Below, in pieces: positions 17,347 to 23,891 of a stretch of 64,000 nt of DNA. The notes beneath the pieces were generated by a model. That model saw only the letters and a program-made list of their open reading frames with translations, was not told where the DNA came from and did not search any database. Each line of letters opens with the position of its first letter. The first letter of the stretch is position 1. The DNA comes from CADCWN01 sp046328475 (GTDB taxonomy: Bacteria; Chloroflexota; Chloroflexia; Thermomicrobiales; CADCWN01): assembly GCA_046328475.1 (NCBI GenBank), contig JAXLWN010000005.1:1-64000 (forward strand). Reading direction: 5' to 3'. The position numbers were made by a program, and so were the translations under genes.

Positions 17347-17545
17347 CCCGCCCGGAGATGAAGTCTCCGGACTACGAGATGCGCCGGATGAATCCGGCTT
17401 GGGTGGCGTGCAGGGCGGTTGCCTGATGGCGGTGCCCCGTGGTTCGTGCCCCGTTGTGGTTGCCCCGAGGCGCGTGCCCCAAGGGTTGAAACCCTGGGCT
17501 GAAGGCTCGCTGCGGCTCGCCGCAAAGCCCGCCCGCGCGGGCTGA
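17347..17545. repeat. Cluster of small TGAA-loop hairpins
   Basis: CCGGAGA-TGAAG-TCTCCGG (17352-17370) and GCCGGA-TGAA-TCCGGC (17383-17398) are followed by GGGTT-GAAA-CCC (about 17484-17496) and a GCCCGC/GCGGGC stem near 17535. The first pair is repeated almost exactly at 28508-28556, and a GGGAC-TGAA-GTCCC version occurs at 22296. Confidence 0.75.
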
Positions 17546-17578
17546 GTTTGTTTCACCTCCGACGCTTGCTCTTGGGTT

Positions 17579-17623
17579 CTACGCCCTACGTCCTCACGCC
17601 TTACGCCCTCACGTCCTCACGCC
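17579..17623. repeat. Tandem array of TACGCCC/TCACGCC-like units
   Basis: Irregular 7-8-base units (CTACGCC, CTACGTC, CTCACGCC, TTACGCC, CTCACGTC) lie immediately after the SDR stop codon (minus strand, 17625). Confidence 0.75.
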
Positions 17624-17624
17624 G

Positions 17625-18392
17625 TTAGCGGGCGGTGAGGCCGCCGTCGATGGTGACGGCGGAGCCGGTCATGAAGCTAGATTCGTCGGCGGCGAGGTAG
17701 ACGGCGAGGCCGGCGATCTCGTCGGGACGGCCCATGCGGCCGATGGGCTGGCGGGCGTGCAGTTCGACGATGGTCTCCTCTTTGGTGTCTTTGTGGAAGC
17801 GGTCGAGGTAGCTCTCCACGAACGGTGAGTAGACGGTGCCGGGGCAGATGCAGTTGCAGCGCAGTCCGGTTCCGGCGTAGTCGTTGGCGATCGATTTGCT
17901 GAGCGCGATGACCGCGCCCTTGGTCGCGCAGTAGGCGAAGCGGCGGTTGACAGCGACGAGGCCGGCGACCGAGCCGATGTTAATGATACTCCCGCCGCGC
18001 GGTTCCTGGCTCAGCATGGCGGGGACGGCGGCGGCGCAGCAGAGGTAGGTGCCGGTGACGTTGACGGCGAAGAGTTTGGCCCATTCGTGCTCGGGGGTCT
18101 CTTCGATGTTGCCGACGAAGCCGATGCCGGCGCAGTTGACGAGGGTGTCGAGGCGGCCGAAGCGTGAGGTGGCGAGGCTGACCGCGCCCTGGGCGCTGGC
18201 GCTGTCGGTGACGTCGAGGCGGTAGGCGATGGCGTTGTCGCCGAGTTCCTTGGCGAGGGCCTGGGCGGCGGCTTCGTTGAGGTCGCCGATGACGACTTTG
18301 GCGCCCTGTTCGACGAAGGCGCGGGCGGTGGCGGCGCCGATGCCGGATGCGCCGCCGGTGATGAGGGCGACTTTGGTGTCGAGACGGAACAT
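17625..18392 (-). CDS. Short-chain dehydrogenase, probable 2-keto-3-deoxy-L-fuconate dehydrogenase
   Basis: A 255-residue classical SDR with TGGASGIG (residues 12-19), NCAGIG near 87, the catalytic Ser in INIGSVAG and the Tyr/Lys pair YCATK (about 152-156). The PG motif ICPGTVYSPFVESYL is followed by a DTKEE segment and a C-terminal TIDGGLTAR. Its place at the end of a minus-strand run with alpha-L-fucosidase, a mutarotase and a fucose dehydrogenase-like aldo/keto reductase suggests it oxidises an intermediate of L-fucose breakdown, most likely 2-keto-3-deoxy-L-fuconate. That substrate is inferred from context; a 3-hydroxybutyrate-type dehydrogenase is the alternative. Confidence 0.9.
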   Translation of the reverse strand: MFRLDTKVALITGGASGIGAATARAFVEQGAKVVIGDLNEAAAQALAKELGDNAIAYRLDVTDSASAQGAVSLATSRFGRLDTLVNCAGIGFVGNIEETPEHEWAKLFAVNVTGTYLCCAAAVPAMLSQEPRGGSIINIGSVAGLVAVNRRFAYCATKGAVIALSKSIANDYAGTGLRCNCICPGTVYSPFVESYLDRFHKDTKEETIVELHARQPIGRMGRPDEIAGLAVYLAADESSFMTGSAVTIDGGLTAR

Positions 18393-18408
18393 GGCTCACT
18401 CCGTTCGC

Positions 18409-18566
18409 TAGTCGTGAGACGTGAGTCGTGAGACGTGAGGGGACGGACCTCACCCCCCGGCCCCCTCTCCCGCGAGGAGAGGGGGTGACTCGCTTTGAGA
18501 GCGTGAGTATACCCGGAAGACGCAGGCTGCTCGGAACTGACGACTGACGACTGACGACTGACGACT
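18409..18566. repeat. Two heptamer arrays flanking a REP-like palindrome
   Basis: 18409-18439 carries alternating GTCGTGA/GACGTGA units. 18449-18486 carries CCTCACCCCCCGGCCCCCTCTCC with a 10-bp stem CCCCCTCTCC (18461-18470) / GGAGAGGGGG (18476-18485). 18536-18566 carries four perfect CTGACGA units ending at the aldo/keto reductase stop codon (18569). The two array types and the palindrome together fill the whole 176-base gap. Confidence 0.85.
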
Positions 18567-18568
18567 CG

Positions 18569-19545
18569 TTAGTTGCGCCAGCGGGTGGTTTCGGGGTCGG
18601 TGGGATCGGGATTGGCGGCGGCGTGGAGTTCGGGCCAGAGGGCGTCGGGGATGGGGAGGTTGGCGAGTTCGACGGTCTGGGCGATGCGCTCGGGGCGGGT
18701 CATGCCGACGATGGTGGAGTGGATGCGCGGGTCGCGGGTGGAGAATTGGAGGGCGGCGGCGGCGAGGGGGACGCCGTGGCGACCGCAGATGGCGTCGAGG
18801 GTGCGGACTTTCTCGACGAGTGCGGGTGGGGCGTCCTGGTAGGCGTAGCGGGCGTAGGTGTCGGGGCCTTTGGCGAGGATGCCGCTGCCGTAGGGGGCGG
18901 CGTTGACGAGGGCGAGGCCGCGTTCGGCGCAGGCTTGCAGGAGGGGTTCGGCGGAGCGGTTGACGAGGGTGTAGCGGTTGTGGGTGATCGCGACTTCGAA
19001 CGCGCCGGTTTCGACGTAGGCGATGGACATGTCGATGGGGCCACCGGCGACGCCGAGGTGGTCGATCAGGCCTTCTGCTTTGAGGCGGACGAGGGTTTCG
19101 AGTGCGCCTCCGGGGGCGGTGATGGCTTCGAAGGTGGAGTGTTCGGGGTCGTGGAGGTAGACGAGTTGCAGCTTCTCCAGGCCCATCAGCCGCAGGGAGC
19201 GTTCGACGGAGCGGCGCATCTGGTTGCCGCTGAAGTCGCCGGTGTGGAGGTCGCGATCGGCTTTGGTGGCGAGGACGACGCCCTCGGGGATGCCGCCGAG
19301 TTCTTTGAGGACGAGGCCGATGCGGCGCTCGCTTTCGCCGTCGCCGTAGGAGGCGGCGGTGTCGATGAAGTTGATCGGGCCGGTGAAGGCGGCGCGGAGC
19401 GTTGCGAGGGCGCGGTCTTCGGGGACGGAGTAGGCGAAGGTGTCGGGCATGTCGCCCAGGGGGCGCAGCCGAGGCAGATTGGGCTTACCGATAGGCCGGT
19501 GGGGCCGAGTGGATTTTGTGGCATTGGCGGGATGGTGGTGGACAT
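18569..19545 (-). CDS. Aldo/keto reductase, probable L-fucose (D-threo-aldose) 1-dehydrogenase, frameshifted
   Basis: About 325 residues across one frameshift. From ATG 19545 (GGAGG upstream) the protein reads NPLGPTGLSVSPICLGCAPW, then the frame changes near 19453-19460 and continues GDMPDTFAYSV. AKR catalytic residues are present: FIDTAASYGDG (Asp, Tyr), LATKADRD (Lys) and VYLHDPEHS (His). The IVGMTRPERI segment binds NAD(P). The family includes D-threo-aldose 1-dehydrogenases that oxidise L-fucose to its lactone, and the neighbouring fucosidase and mutarotase support that. One missing base may be a sequencing error. Confidence 0.82.
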
Positions 19546-19574
19546 TCGGGCCTCCGTGGATTGGGGGTGAGGGG

Positions 19575-19617
19575 AGACCTCACCCCCCGGCCCCTCTCCC
19601 GCGAGGAGAGGGGTGAC
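19575..19617. repeat. REP-like palindrome, CCTCACCCCCCGGCCCC type
   Basis: Near-identical to the copy at 18449: stem CCCCTCTCC (19591-19599) / GGAGAGGGG (19605-19613) with a CGCGA loop, preceded by ACCTCACCCCCCGG and followed by TGACTCACTCGA. Confidence 0.85.
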
Positions 19618-19671
19618 TCACTCGATCGGCGGTGGTGAGCAGGCGGGGTACTTCCTGCACGCTATCTTGTC

Positions 19672-20025
19672 TCACGAGTTGAGATGCTGGGGCCAGCTCA
19701 TGTCGAAGACGAGTTCCATCGGTGCCCACCATTCGTCGGGGGTGGCTTCGGGGGCGCGGGCCTGGAGGTCGGCCATGAGGCGGTTCCATTCGGCGGATTC
19801 GGGTTGGTCGTTGACGCGGGCGAAGTCGGCGATGGGGTCGAAGTCGTCGGTGGTCTCGATGTACATGAACATGCGGAGGCCGCGCAGGAAGATGCGCATT
19901 TCGTGGACGCCGACCTCGCGGAGGCGCGAAGTGACGGCGGGCCAGACGGCGAGATGTTGCTTCTTGTATTCCTCGATCTTGGCGGGGTCGTCCTGGAGCA
20001 TGAGCGTGAGGCCGTAGGTTTTCAT
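19672..20025 (-). CDS. L-rhamnose/L-fucose mutarotase family protein (RhaM-like)
   Basis: A 117-residue protein of the rhamnose mutarotase fold: a dimeric alpha/beta barrel that interconverts anomers of 6-deoxyhexoses. It shows the family pattern YGLTLMLQDD, IEEYKKQHLAVWPAV (His/Trp region), MRIFLRGLRMFMYIET, and a C-terminal WWAPMELVFDMSW that includes the conserved Trp-Trp. It starts 11 bases after the fucosidase stop, with an AGGAG-like site, so the two genes are in one operon. Context makes L-fucose the likely sugar, supplying the anomer used by the dehydrogenase encoded downstream. Confidence 0.9.
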   Translation of the reverse strand: MKTYGLTLMLQDDPAKIEEYKKQHLAVWPAVTSRLREVGVHEMRIFLRGLRMFMYIETTDDFDPIADFARVNDQPESAEWNRLMADLQARAPEATPDEWWAPMELVFDMSWPQHLNS

Positions 20026-20036
20026 TGGTGTTCTCC

Positions 20037-21320
20037 TCAGTCTTTCAAGAAGAGTTCGATTACGGGGACGGTGACGGCGGGGGGATGGATGGGGAGTTCG
20101 AGGGTGAGGGTGCCGGGGGTGCCGGACATGTCGGTGTTCTGGGCGCGGGCGTGGGGGTCGAGGGTGAGCATGTTGATTTCGGAGGCGTCGTTGAGGAGTT
20201 GGGCGTATTCGACGCGGTCGGCGAGGCCGTCGAGGTGGACGTGGCGGAAGGGCCAGGCGAAGAGGTGGAGGTAGAGGCGGTTGCCGCGCCGGGTGAAGCG
20301 GCAGTCGGGCGGTGGGGTGAGGTCGCTGGCGGTGGCACCGTAGATGGCGCGACCGTGGAGGCGGAGCCATTCGCCGATGGTGGCGAGGGTCTGGCGGGCG
20401 CGGGGGTCGAATTCGCCGCGCCCGGTGGGGCCGACGTTGAGCAGGAGGTTGCCGCCTTTGGCGACGGTGTCGATCAGGAGGCGGACGAGGAGTTCGGGGG
20501 ATTTCCAGTCGAGGTTGTCGCGGTCGTAGCCCCAGGAGCCGTTGAGGGTCTGGCAGGCTTCCCAGGTGACGCGCTGGCCGTCGCGCTCCATCCAGGCGCG
20601 GGGCTGGTATTGCTCGGGGGTGAGGAGATCGGCGCTGCCGGGGAGGTCGAGGCGGTCGTTGATGAGGATGTTGGGGGCGAGTTCGCGCGTGAGTCGGGCG
20701 AGTTCGACCGAGTCCCAGTCGTCGCGGCCTTTGCCGCCGCCGGGGCGTCCGGGGTAGGAGAAGTCGTACCAGATGATGTCGATCGGGCCGTAGTTGGTGA
20801 GGAGTTCGCGGACCTGGCCGTGGAGGTAGTCGCGGTAGCGGGAGAAGTCGCGATCAGCGTTGGCGGCGCGGGCGGCATCGTCGTCGCGCTGGGGGTGGAC
20901 GGCATCGACGGTGAAGTCGGGGTGGTGCCAGTCGATCAGTGAGTGGTAGAAGCCGATCTTGAAGCCTTCCGCGCGGAAGGCATCGACGAAGGGGCGGAGG
21001 AGGTCGCGCCCGGCGGGGGTGTTGGTGGCTTTGTAGTCGGTGAGCGCGGAGTCCCAGAGGCAGAAGCCTTCGTGGTGCTTGGTGGTGAGGACGACGTATT
21101 GCATGCCGGCGGCTCGGGCGTCGCGCGCCCAGGCGGCGGGGTCGTAGAGGTCGGGGTCGAAGTGGCGGAAGTAGCGGTCGTAGTGGGTGTCGTCGAGGCG
21201 TTCGCGGTTCTTGATCCATTCGTGGCGGGCGGGGAGGGAGTAGAGGCCCCAGTGGATGAAGAGGCCGAAGCGGTCGTGGATGAACCAGGCGGGGTCGCGG
21301 GGGGCGGGGGTGGGGGGCAT
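20037..21320 (-). CDS. Alpha-L-fucosidase, glycoside hydrolase family 29
   Basis: A 427-residue GH29 enzyme that releases L-fucose from glycans. From ATG 21320 (AGGAG upstream) the barrel begins AWFIHDRFGLFIHWGLYS, with YVVLTTKHHEGFCLWDS, FKIGFYHSLIDWHHPDF, and the nucleophile segment IDIIWYDFSYPG. NGSWGYDRDN and GGNLLLNVGPTGRGEFD are the usual late motifs. A C-terminal beta domain of about 90 residues follows. No signal peptide is visible, so it is probably cytoplasmic and acts on imported fucosyl oligosaccharides. It is the first gene of the fucose operon. No frameshift is seen. Confidence 0.93.
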   Translation of the reverse strand: MPPTPAPRDPAWFIHDRFGLFIHWGLYSLPARHEWIKNRERLDDTHYDRYFRHFDPDLYDPAAWARDARAAGMQYVVLTTKHHEGFCLWDSALTDYKATNTPAGRDLLRPFVDAFRAEGFKIGFYHSLIDWHHPDFTVDAVHPQRDDDAARAANADRDFSRYRDYLHGQVRELLTNYGPIDIIWYDFSYPGRPGGGKGRDDWDSVELARLTRELAPNILINDRLDLPGSADLLTPEQYQPRAWMERDGQRVTWEACQTLNGSWGYDRDNLDWKSPELLVRLLIDTVAKGGNLLLNVGPTGRGEFDPRARQTLATIGEWLRLHGRAIYGATASDLTPPPDCRFTRRGNRLYLHLFAWPFRHVHLDGLADRVEYAQLLNDASEINMLTLDPHARAQNTDMSGTPGTLTLELPIHPPAVTVPVIELFLKD

Positions 21321-21344
21321 GGGCGGGGCTCCTGTGTTCGGGGT

Positions 21345-21600
21345 TTGACGGTTCAAAGGTTTGAAGGTTCGAAGGTTCGGGTTGTGTTGGGGGGAGGTTC
21401 GGGGATGGGGGGCGGGATGTCAAGCGTGGGGGCTGAATAGCCCTCACCCGCCGCCTGCGGGCGGCACCCCTCTCCCACCGTCTGGGAGAGGGGAGGAAGC
21501 TGGCCGGAGAGGGAGGAGAAGGCGCGGGTTGGTGCCGCGCGGAGGTAGACCCACCCCGCCGCTGCGGCGGCGACCCTTCCTGATGAGGAGAGGGTGGGGG
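21345..21600. repeat. Octamer array plus two REP-like palindromes upstream of fucosidase
   Basis: 21345-21381 has GTTCAAAGG/TTTGAAGG/TTCGAAGG units. 21441-21493 has GCCGCC/GGCGGC and an 11-bp stem CCCCTCTCCCA (21467-21477) / TGGGAGAGGGG (21483-21493). 21551-21598 has CCGCCG/CGGCGG and ACCCTTCC..GGAGAGGGT. The operon promoter is presumably here; no clear box was seen. Confidence 0.75.
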
Positions 21601-21763
21601 TACGGGGGACGCGGGTGGCGAGAGGGGAGTTATAGCACCGTTTGTGGAAGAGGTGCGATTGATGGTGGATCTGTGGTTTTGTCGATTTGGGAATGGGTTG
21701 TGCGACTACATGGTAGTGGCGGAGGTGGGTTCGCCATGATTTTGGATGGTTTGGAGGTGGATT

Positions 21764-22288
21764 GTGGCTGAGCGAATGCCGGTGAAGGCGACGAATTTGG
21801 ACCGCTATGGCAATGGGGAATTGCCGTGGGAGCGGGCGCGGGTTGAGCTGGCGAAGGGGTCTACCGGGCCGGATGTGACGCATTTTCTGGGGACGGTTGG
21901 GCCGGATGGCCGGCCGTATGTGGCGGGGGTTGGGGGTGCGTGGTTTGACGGGGATCTCTACTTTACCAGCAATCTTGGGGCGCGGAAGGCGCGGAATCTG
22001 GCGGCGAATCCGGCGTGTACGATTGCGGTGAAGGTGACGGGGCTGGATCTGACGCTGATGGGGCGGGCCGAGCGGGTGGGTGACGCGGCGACGCTGGAGC
22101 GAATCGCTGAGATTTACCGCGCTGGTGGCTGGCCGGCGGAGGTTGCGGGGGATGCACTGACGGCTCCGTTCAGCGCGCCGAGCGCGGGGGGACCGCCGTG
22201 GCATGTGTTCCGGTTTGCCTTCGATCGGGTGGTTGCGGTCGCGACTGCCGAGCCGTGGGGGGCGATGCGCTGGGACTTTGCGCGCTGA
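21764..22288 (+). CDS. Pyridoxamine 5'-phosphate oxidase-like flavin-binding protein
   Basis: A 174-residue split-barrel protein. I chose GTG 21764 because GGAGGTGG lies six bases upstream; the frame is open to 21746. It shows the family pattern THFLGTVGPDGRPYVAGVG, DGDLYFTSNLGARKARNLAANP and IAVKVTGLDLTLMGRAERV, then a C-terminal WHVFRFAFDRVVAVAT. Such proteins bind FMN, F420 or heme and act as general oxidoreductases or pyridoxal enzymes; the sequence does not show which. It stands alone between the fucose operon and the methionine synthase genes. Confidence 0.85.
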   Translation: MAERMPVKATNLDRYGNGELPWERARVELAKGSTGPDVTHFLGTVGPDGRPYVAGVGGAWFDGDLYFTSNLGARKARNLAANPACTIAVKVTGLDLTLMGRAERVGDAATLERIAEIYRAGGWPAEVAGDALTAPFSAPSAGGPPWHVFRFAFDRVVAVATAEPWGAMRWDFAR

Positions 22289-22295
22289 GGCCACA

Positions 22296-22350
22296 CCGGG
22301 ACTGAAGTCCCGGCTAGGGGCTGCGGCCACGAAGTCCGCTGCAGCGGACT
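22296..22350. repeat. TGAA-loop hairpin and adjacent palindrome
   Basis: CCGGGAC-TGAA-GTCCCGG (22296-22313) is followed by AGTCCGCT-GC-AGCGGACT (22333-22350). The same style of paired hairpins occurs at 17352 and 28508. It lies 7 bases after the PNPOx-like gene. Confidence 0.8.
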
Positions 22351-22456
22351 GGGCCTCGACTGCCGATGGATGGTTTCGCGGCCTCGCAGGGCTTCTCTTG
22401 TTTGGCTTAAGTCACCGGTTTTAGCTCCCGCTCTTGTATGTGCGGCGGGGTGGCAC

Positions 22457-22485
22457 TTGACATTTGTGGGGGTTGTGCATAGGCT
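22457..22485 (+). promoter_or_regulatory. Sigma-70 promoter of the methionine synthase operon
   Basis: TTGACA at 22457-22462, a 17-base spacer, and TAGGCT at 22480-22485. The predicted start lies a few bases before the SAM-I aptamer, which fits a riboswitch leader. Confidence 0.7.
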
Positions 22486-22502
22486 TGGGGGAACAATTGC
22501 AT

Positions 22503-22622
22503 ACTATCGAGAGTGGCGCGAGGGGACTGGCCCGTTGACCGCCACGGCAACCCGAGCGCCGGGTGCCCCCAGCCCGAGGACGATGGAGCGCGAGTCCGCG
22601 CCGGACCATCGGGAGAGATAGG
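22503..22622 (+). ncRNA. SAM-I (S-box) riboswitch
   Basis: Conserved S-box landmarks are in order: P1 strand CTATC (22504-22508), GAGAG, GAGGGGACTGGCCC, the kink-turn/core ACGGCAACC, GGGTGCCCCCAGCCCGA, the P4 hairpin around GCGCGAGTCCGCGCC and GACGATGG..CCATC, then GGGAGAGATAG closing P1 (GATAG 22617-22621). It binds S-adenosylmethionine and turns off downstream transcription when SAM is plentiful. It lies directly behind a good promoter and upstream of two terminators and the split metH genes, the classic target. Confidence 0.93.
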
Positions 22623-22658
22623 CTCACCCCAACCTCGCGGGTGAGAAGAGGCTCCTGC

Positions 22659-22752
22659 CTACGCGTCATTTGCGTAGCTGGTCTTTTTCGTCCCAATGGC
22701 CCCACGCCAGTGGACGGTCCTAGCCCTCTCCGTGTGGAGAGGGATTTTTGTT
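22659..22752 (+). terminator. Expression platform: two intrinsic terminators
   Basis: CTACGC (22659-22664) / GCGTAG (22672-22677) is followed by TCTTTTTCG. CCCTCTCC (22724-22731) / GGAGAGGG (22736-22743) is followed by ATTTTTGTTGTTT. A small hairpin CTCACC/GGTGAG (22623-22645) lies between aptamer and first terminator. The first terminator is the likely SAM-controlled one. Confidence 0.8.
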
Positions 22753-22782
22753 GTTTGCGCGCGTTGTGTGATGTAGGGAGTT

Positions 22783-22813
22783 CAGTAACGAGTAACGAGT
22801 GACGAGTGACGAG
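22783..22813. repeat. Tandem heptamer array TAACGAG/TGACGAG
   Basis: Two TAACGAG units followed by two TGACGAG units and a partial one. This is the same unit pair as the array at 13781-13847, here in the metH leader between the terminators and the start codon. Confidence 0.85.
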
Positions 22814-22898
22814 GAGGGCCGGTGATATGCGCCGACGCTCCGAATTACCGATGCTCGAACGCACTGACGCACGAACGCTCAACCCCAGGAGGTGCCCC

Positions 22899-23891
22899 AT
22901 GACCGCTGTTTCTCCCGTTGGAACGAGTAGGTATCTGGATGAGCTCGATAAGCGGGTGTTGTTTTTCGATGGCGCGATGGGGACGCAGATTCATGCGGCG
23001 GGGCTGAGCCCGGAGGATTATGGCGGCGCGCACCTGGAGGGGTGCGGCGAGGCGCTGATTCTGCACAATCCCGACGTGATCGAGCGGATTCACGACGCCT
23101 ATTTCGCGGCTGGGGCGGATGTGATCGAGACCGATACGTTCCAGGGGAGTCGGCTGAAGCTGGGCGAGTGGGGGTTGGCCGAGCATACGCTGGAGATTAA
23201 CCGGAAGGCGGCGGTGATCGCCAGGAAGGTGGCGGACCGGTGGTCCACGCCGGAGCGGCCGAGGTTCGTGGCGGGATCGATCGGGCCGACCGGGATGCTG
23301 CCGTCGGCGGATGACCCGGCGCTGTCGCTGATTACGTATGCCGAACTGGCCGATATCTTCTACGAGCAGGCCAAGGGGCTGGCCGAGGGGGGCGTGGATC
23401 TCTTCATCGTCGAGACGATGATGGACATGTTGGAACTGCGGGCGGCGGTGACCGGGATCAACCGGCTGAACCGCGACCGGGGGGAGTACATTCCGATTCA
23501 GGCGCAGATTTTCATCGATACGAGCGGGCGGATGCTGCTGGGGACCGATATCCAGGCGGTGATGGCGACGCTGGAGGCGCTGCCGGGCGTCGATATCATC
23601 GGGCTGAATTGCGGCGTGGGGCCGGAGCACATGCGCGAGCCGGTGCGGTTCCTGAGCGAGAATTCGCGGCGCAAGCTGAGCGTGATCCCGAATGCGGGGA
23701 TTCCGATCAATGTGAATGACAAGGCGGTCTTCCCGCTGGGGGCGGACGATATGGCGCGGCAGTTGGAGGAGTTTGTCGCCGAGTTCGGCGTGAATGCCGT
23801 TGGCGGTTGCTGCGGCACGACACCGGAGCACATCGCGGCGCTGGTGGCGGCGGTGGGGGAGCAGGGACCGAAGGAGCGGATTGTCCAATGA
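22899..23891 (+). CDS. metH: Homocysteine-binding module of cobalamin-dependent methionine synthase
   Basis: A 330-residue homocysteine S-methyltransferase domain. The start is ATG 22899, with CAGGAGG seven bases before. Family features: LFFDGAMGTQI (residues 19-29), IETDTFQGSR, GSIGPTG, IVETMMDM, and the zinc-binding cysteines in GLNCGVGPE and GGCCGTTPEH. It supplies the Zn-activated homocysteine thiolate. In most bacteria this is the N-terminal part of one large MetH; here it is a separate gene overlapping the second half by ATGA (23888-23891). The operon is under a SAM-I riboswitch. A cobalamin-independent or betaine-type enzyme is unlikely given the partner gene. Confidence 0.93.
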   Translation: MTAVSPVGTSRYLDELDKRVLFFDGAMGTQIHAAGLSPEDYGGAHLEGCGEALILHNPDVIERIHDAYFAAGADVIETDTFQGSRLKLGEWGLAEHTLEINRKAAVIARKVADRWSTPERPRFVAGSIGPTGMLPSADDPALSLITYAELADIFYEQAKGLAEGGVDLFIVETMMDMLELRAAVTGINRLNRDRGEYIPIQAQIFIDTSGRMLLGTDIQAVMATLEALPGVDIIGLNCGVGPEHMREPVRFLSENSRRKLSVIPNAGIPINVNDKAVFPLGADDMARQLEEFVAEFGVNAVGGCCGTTPEHIAALVAAVGEQGPKERIVQ

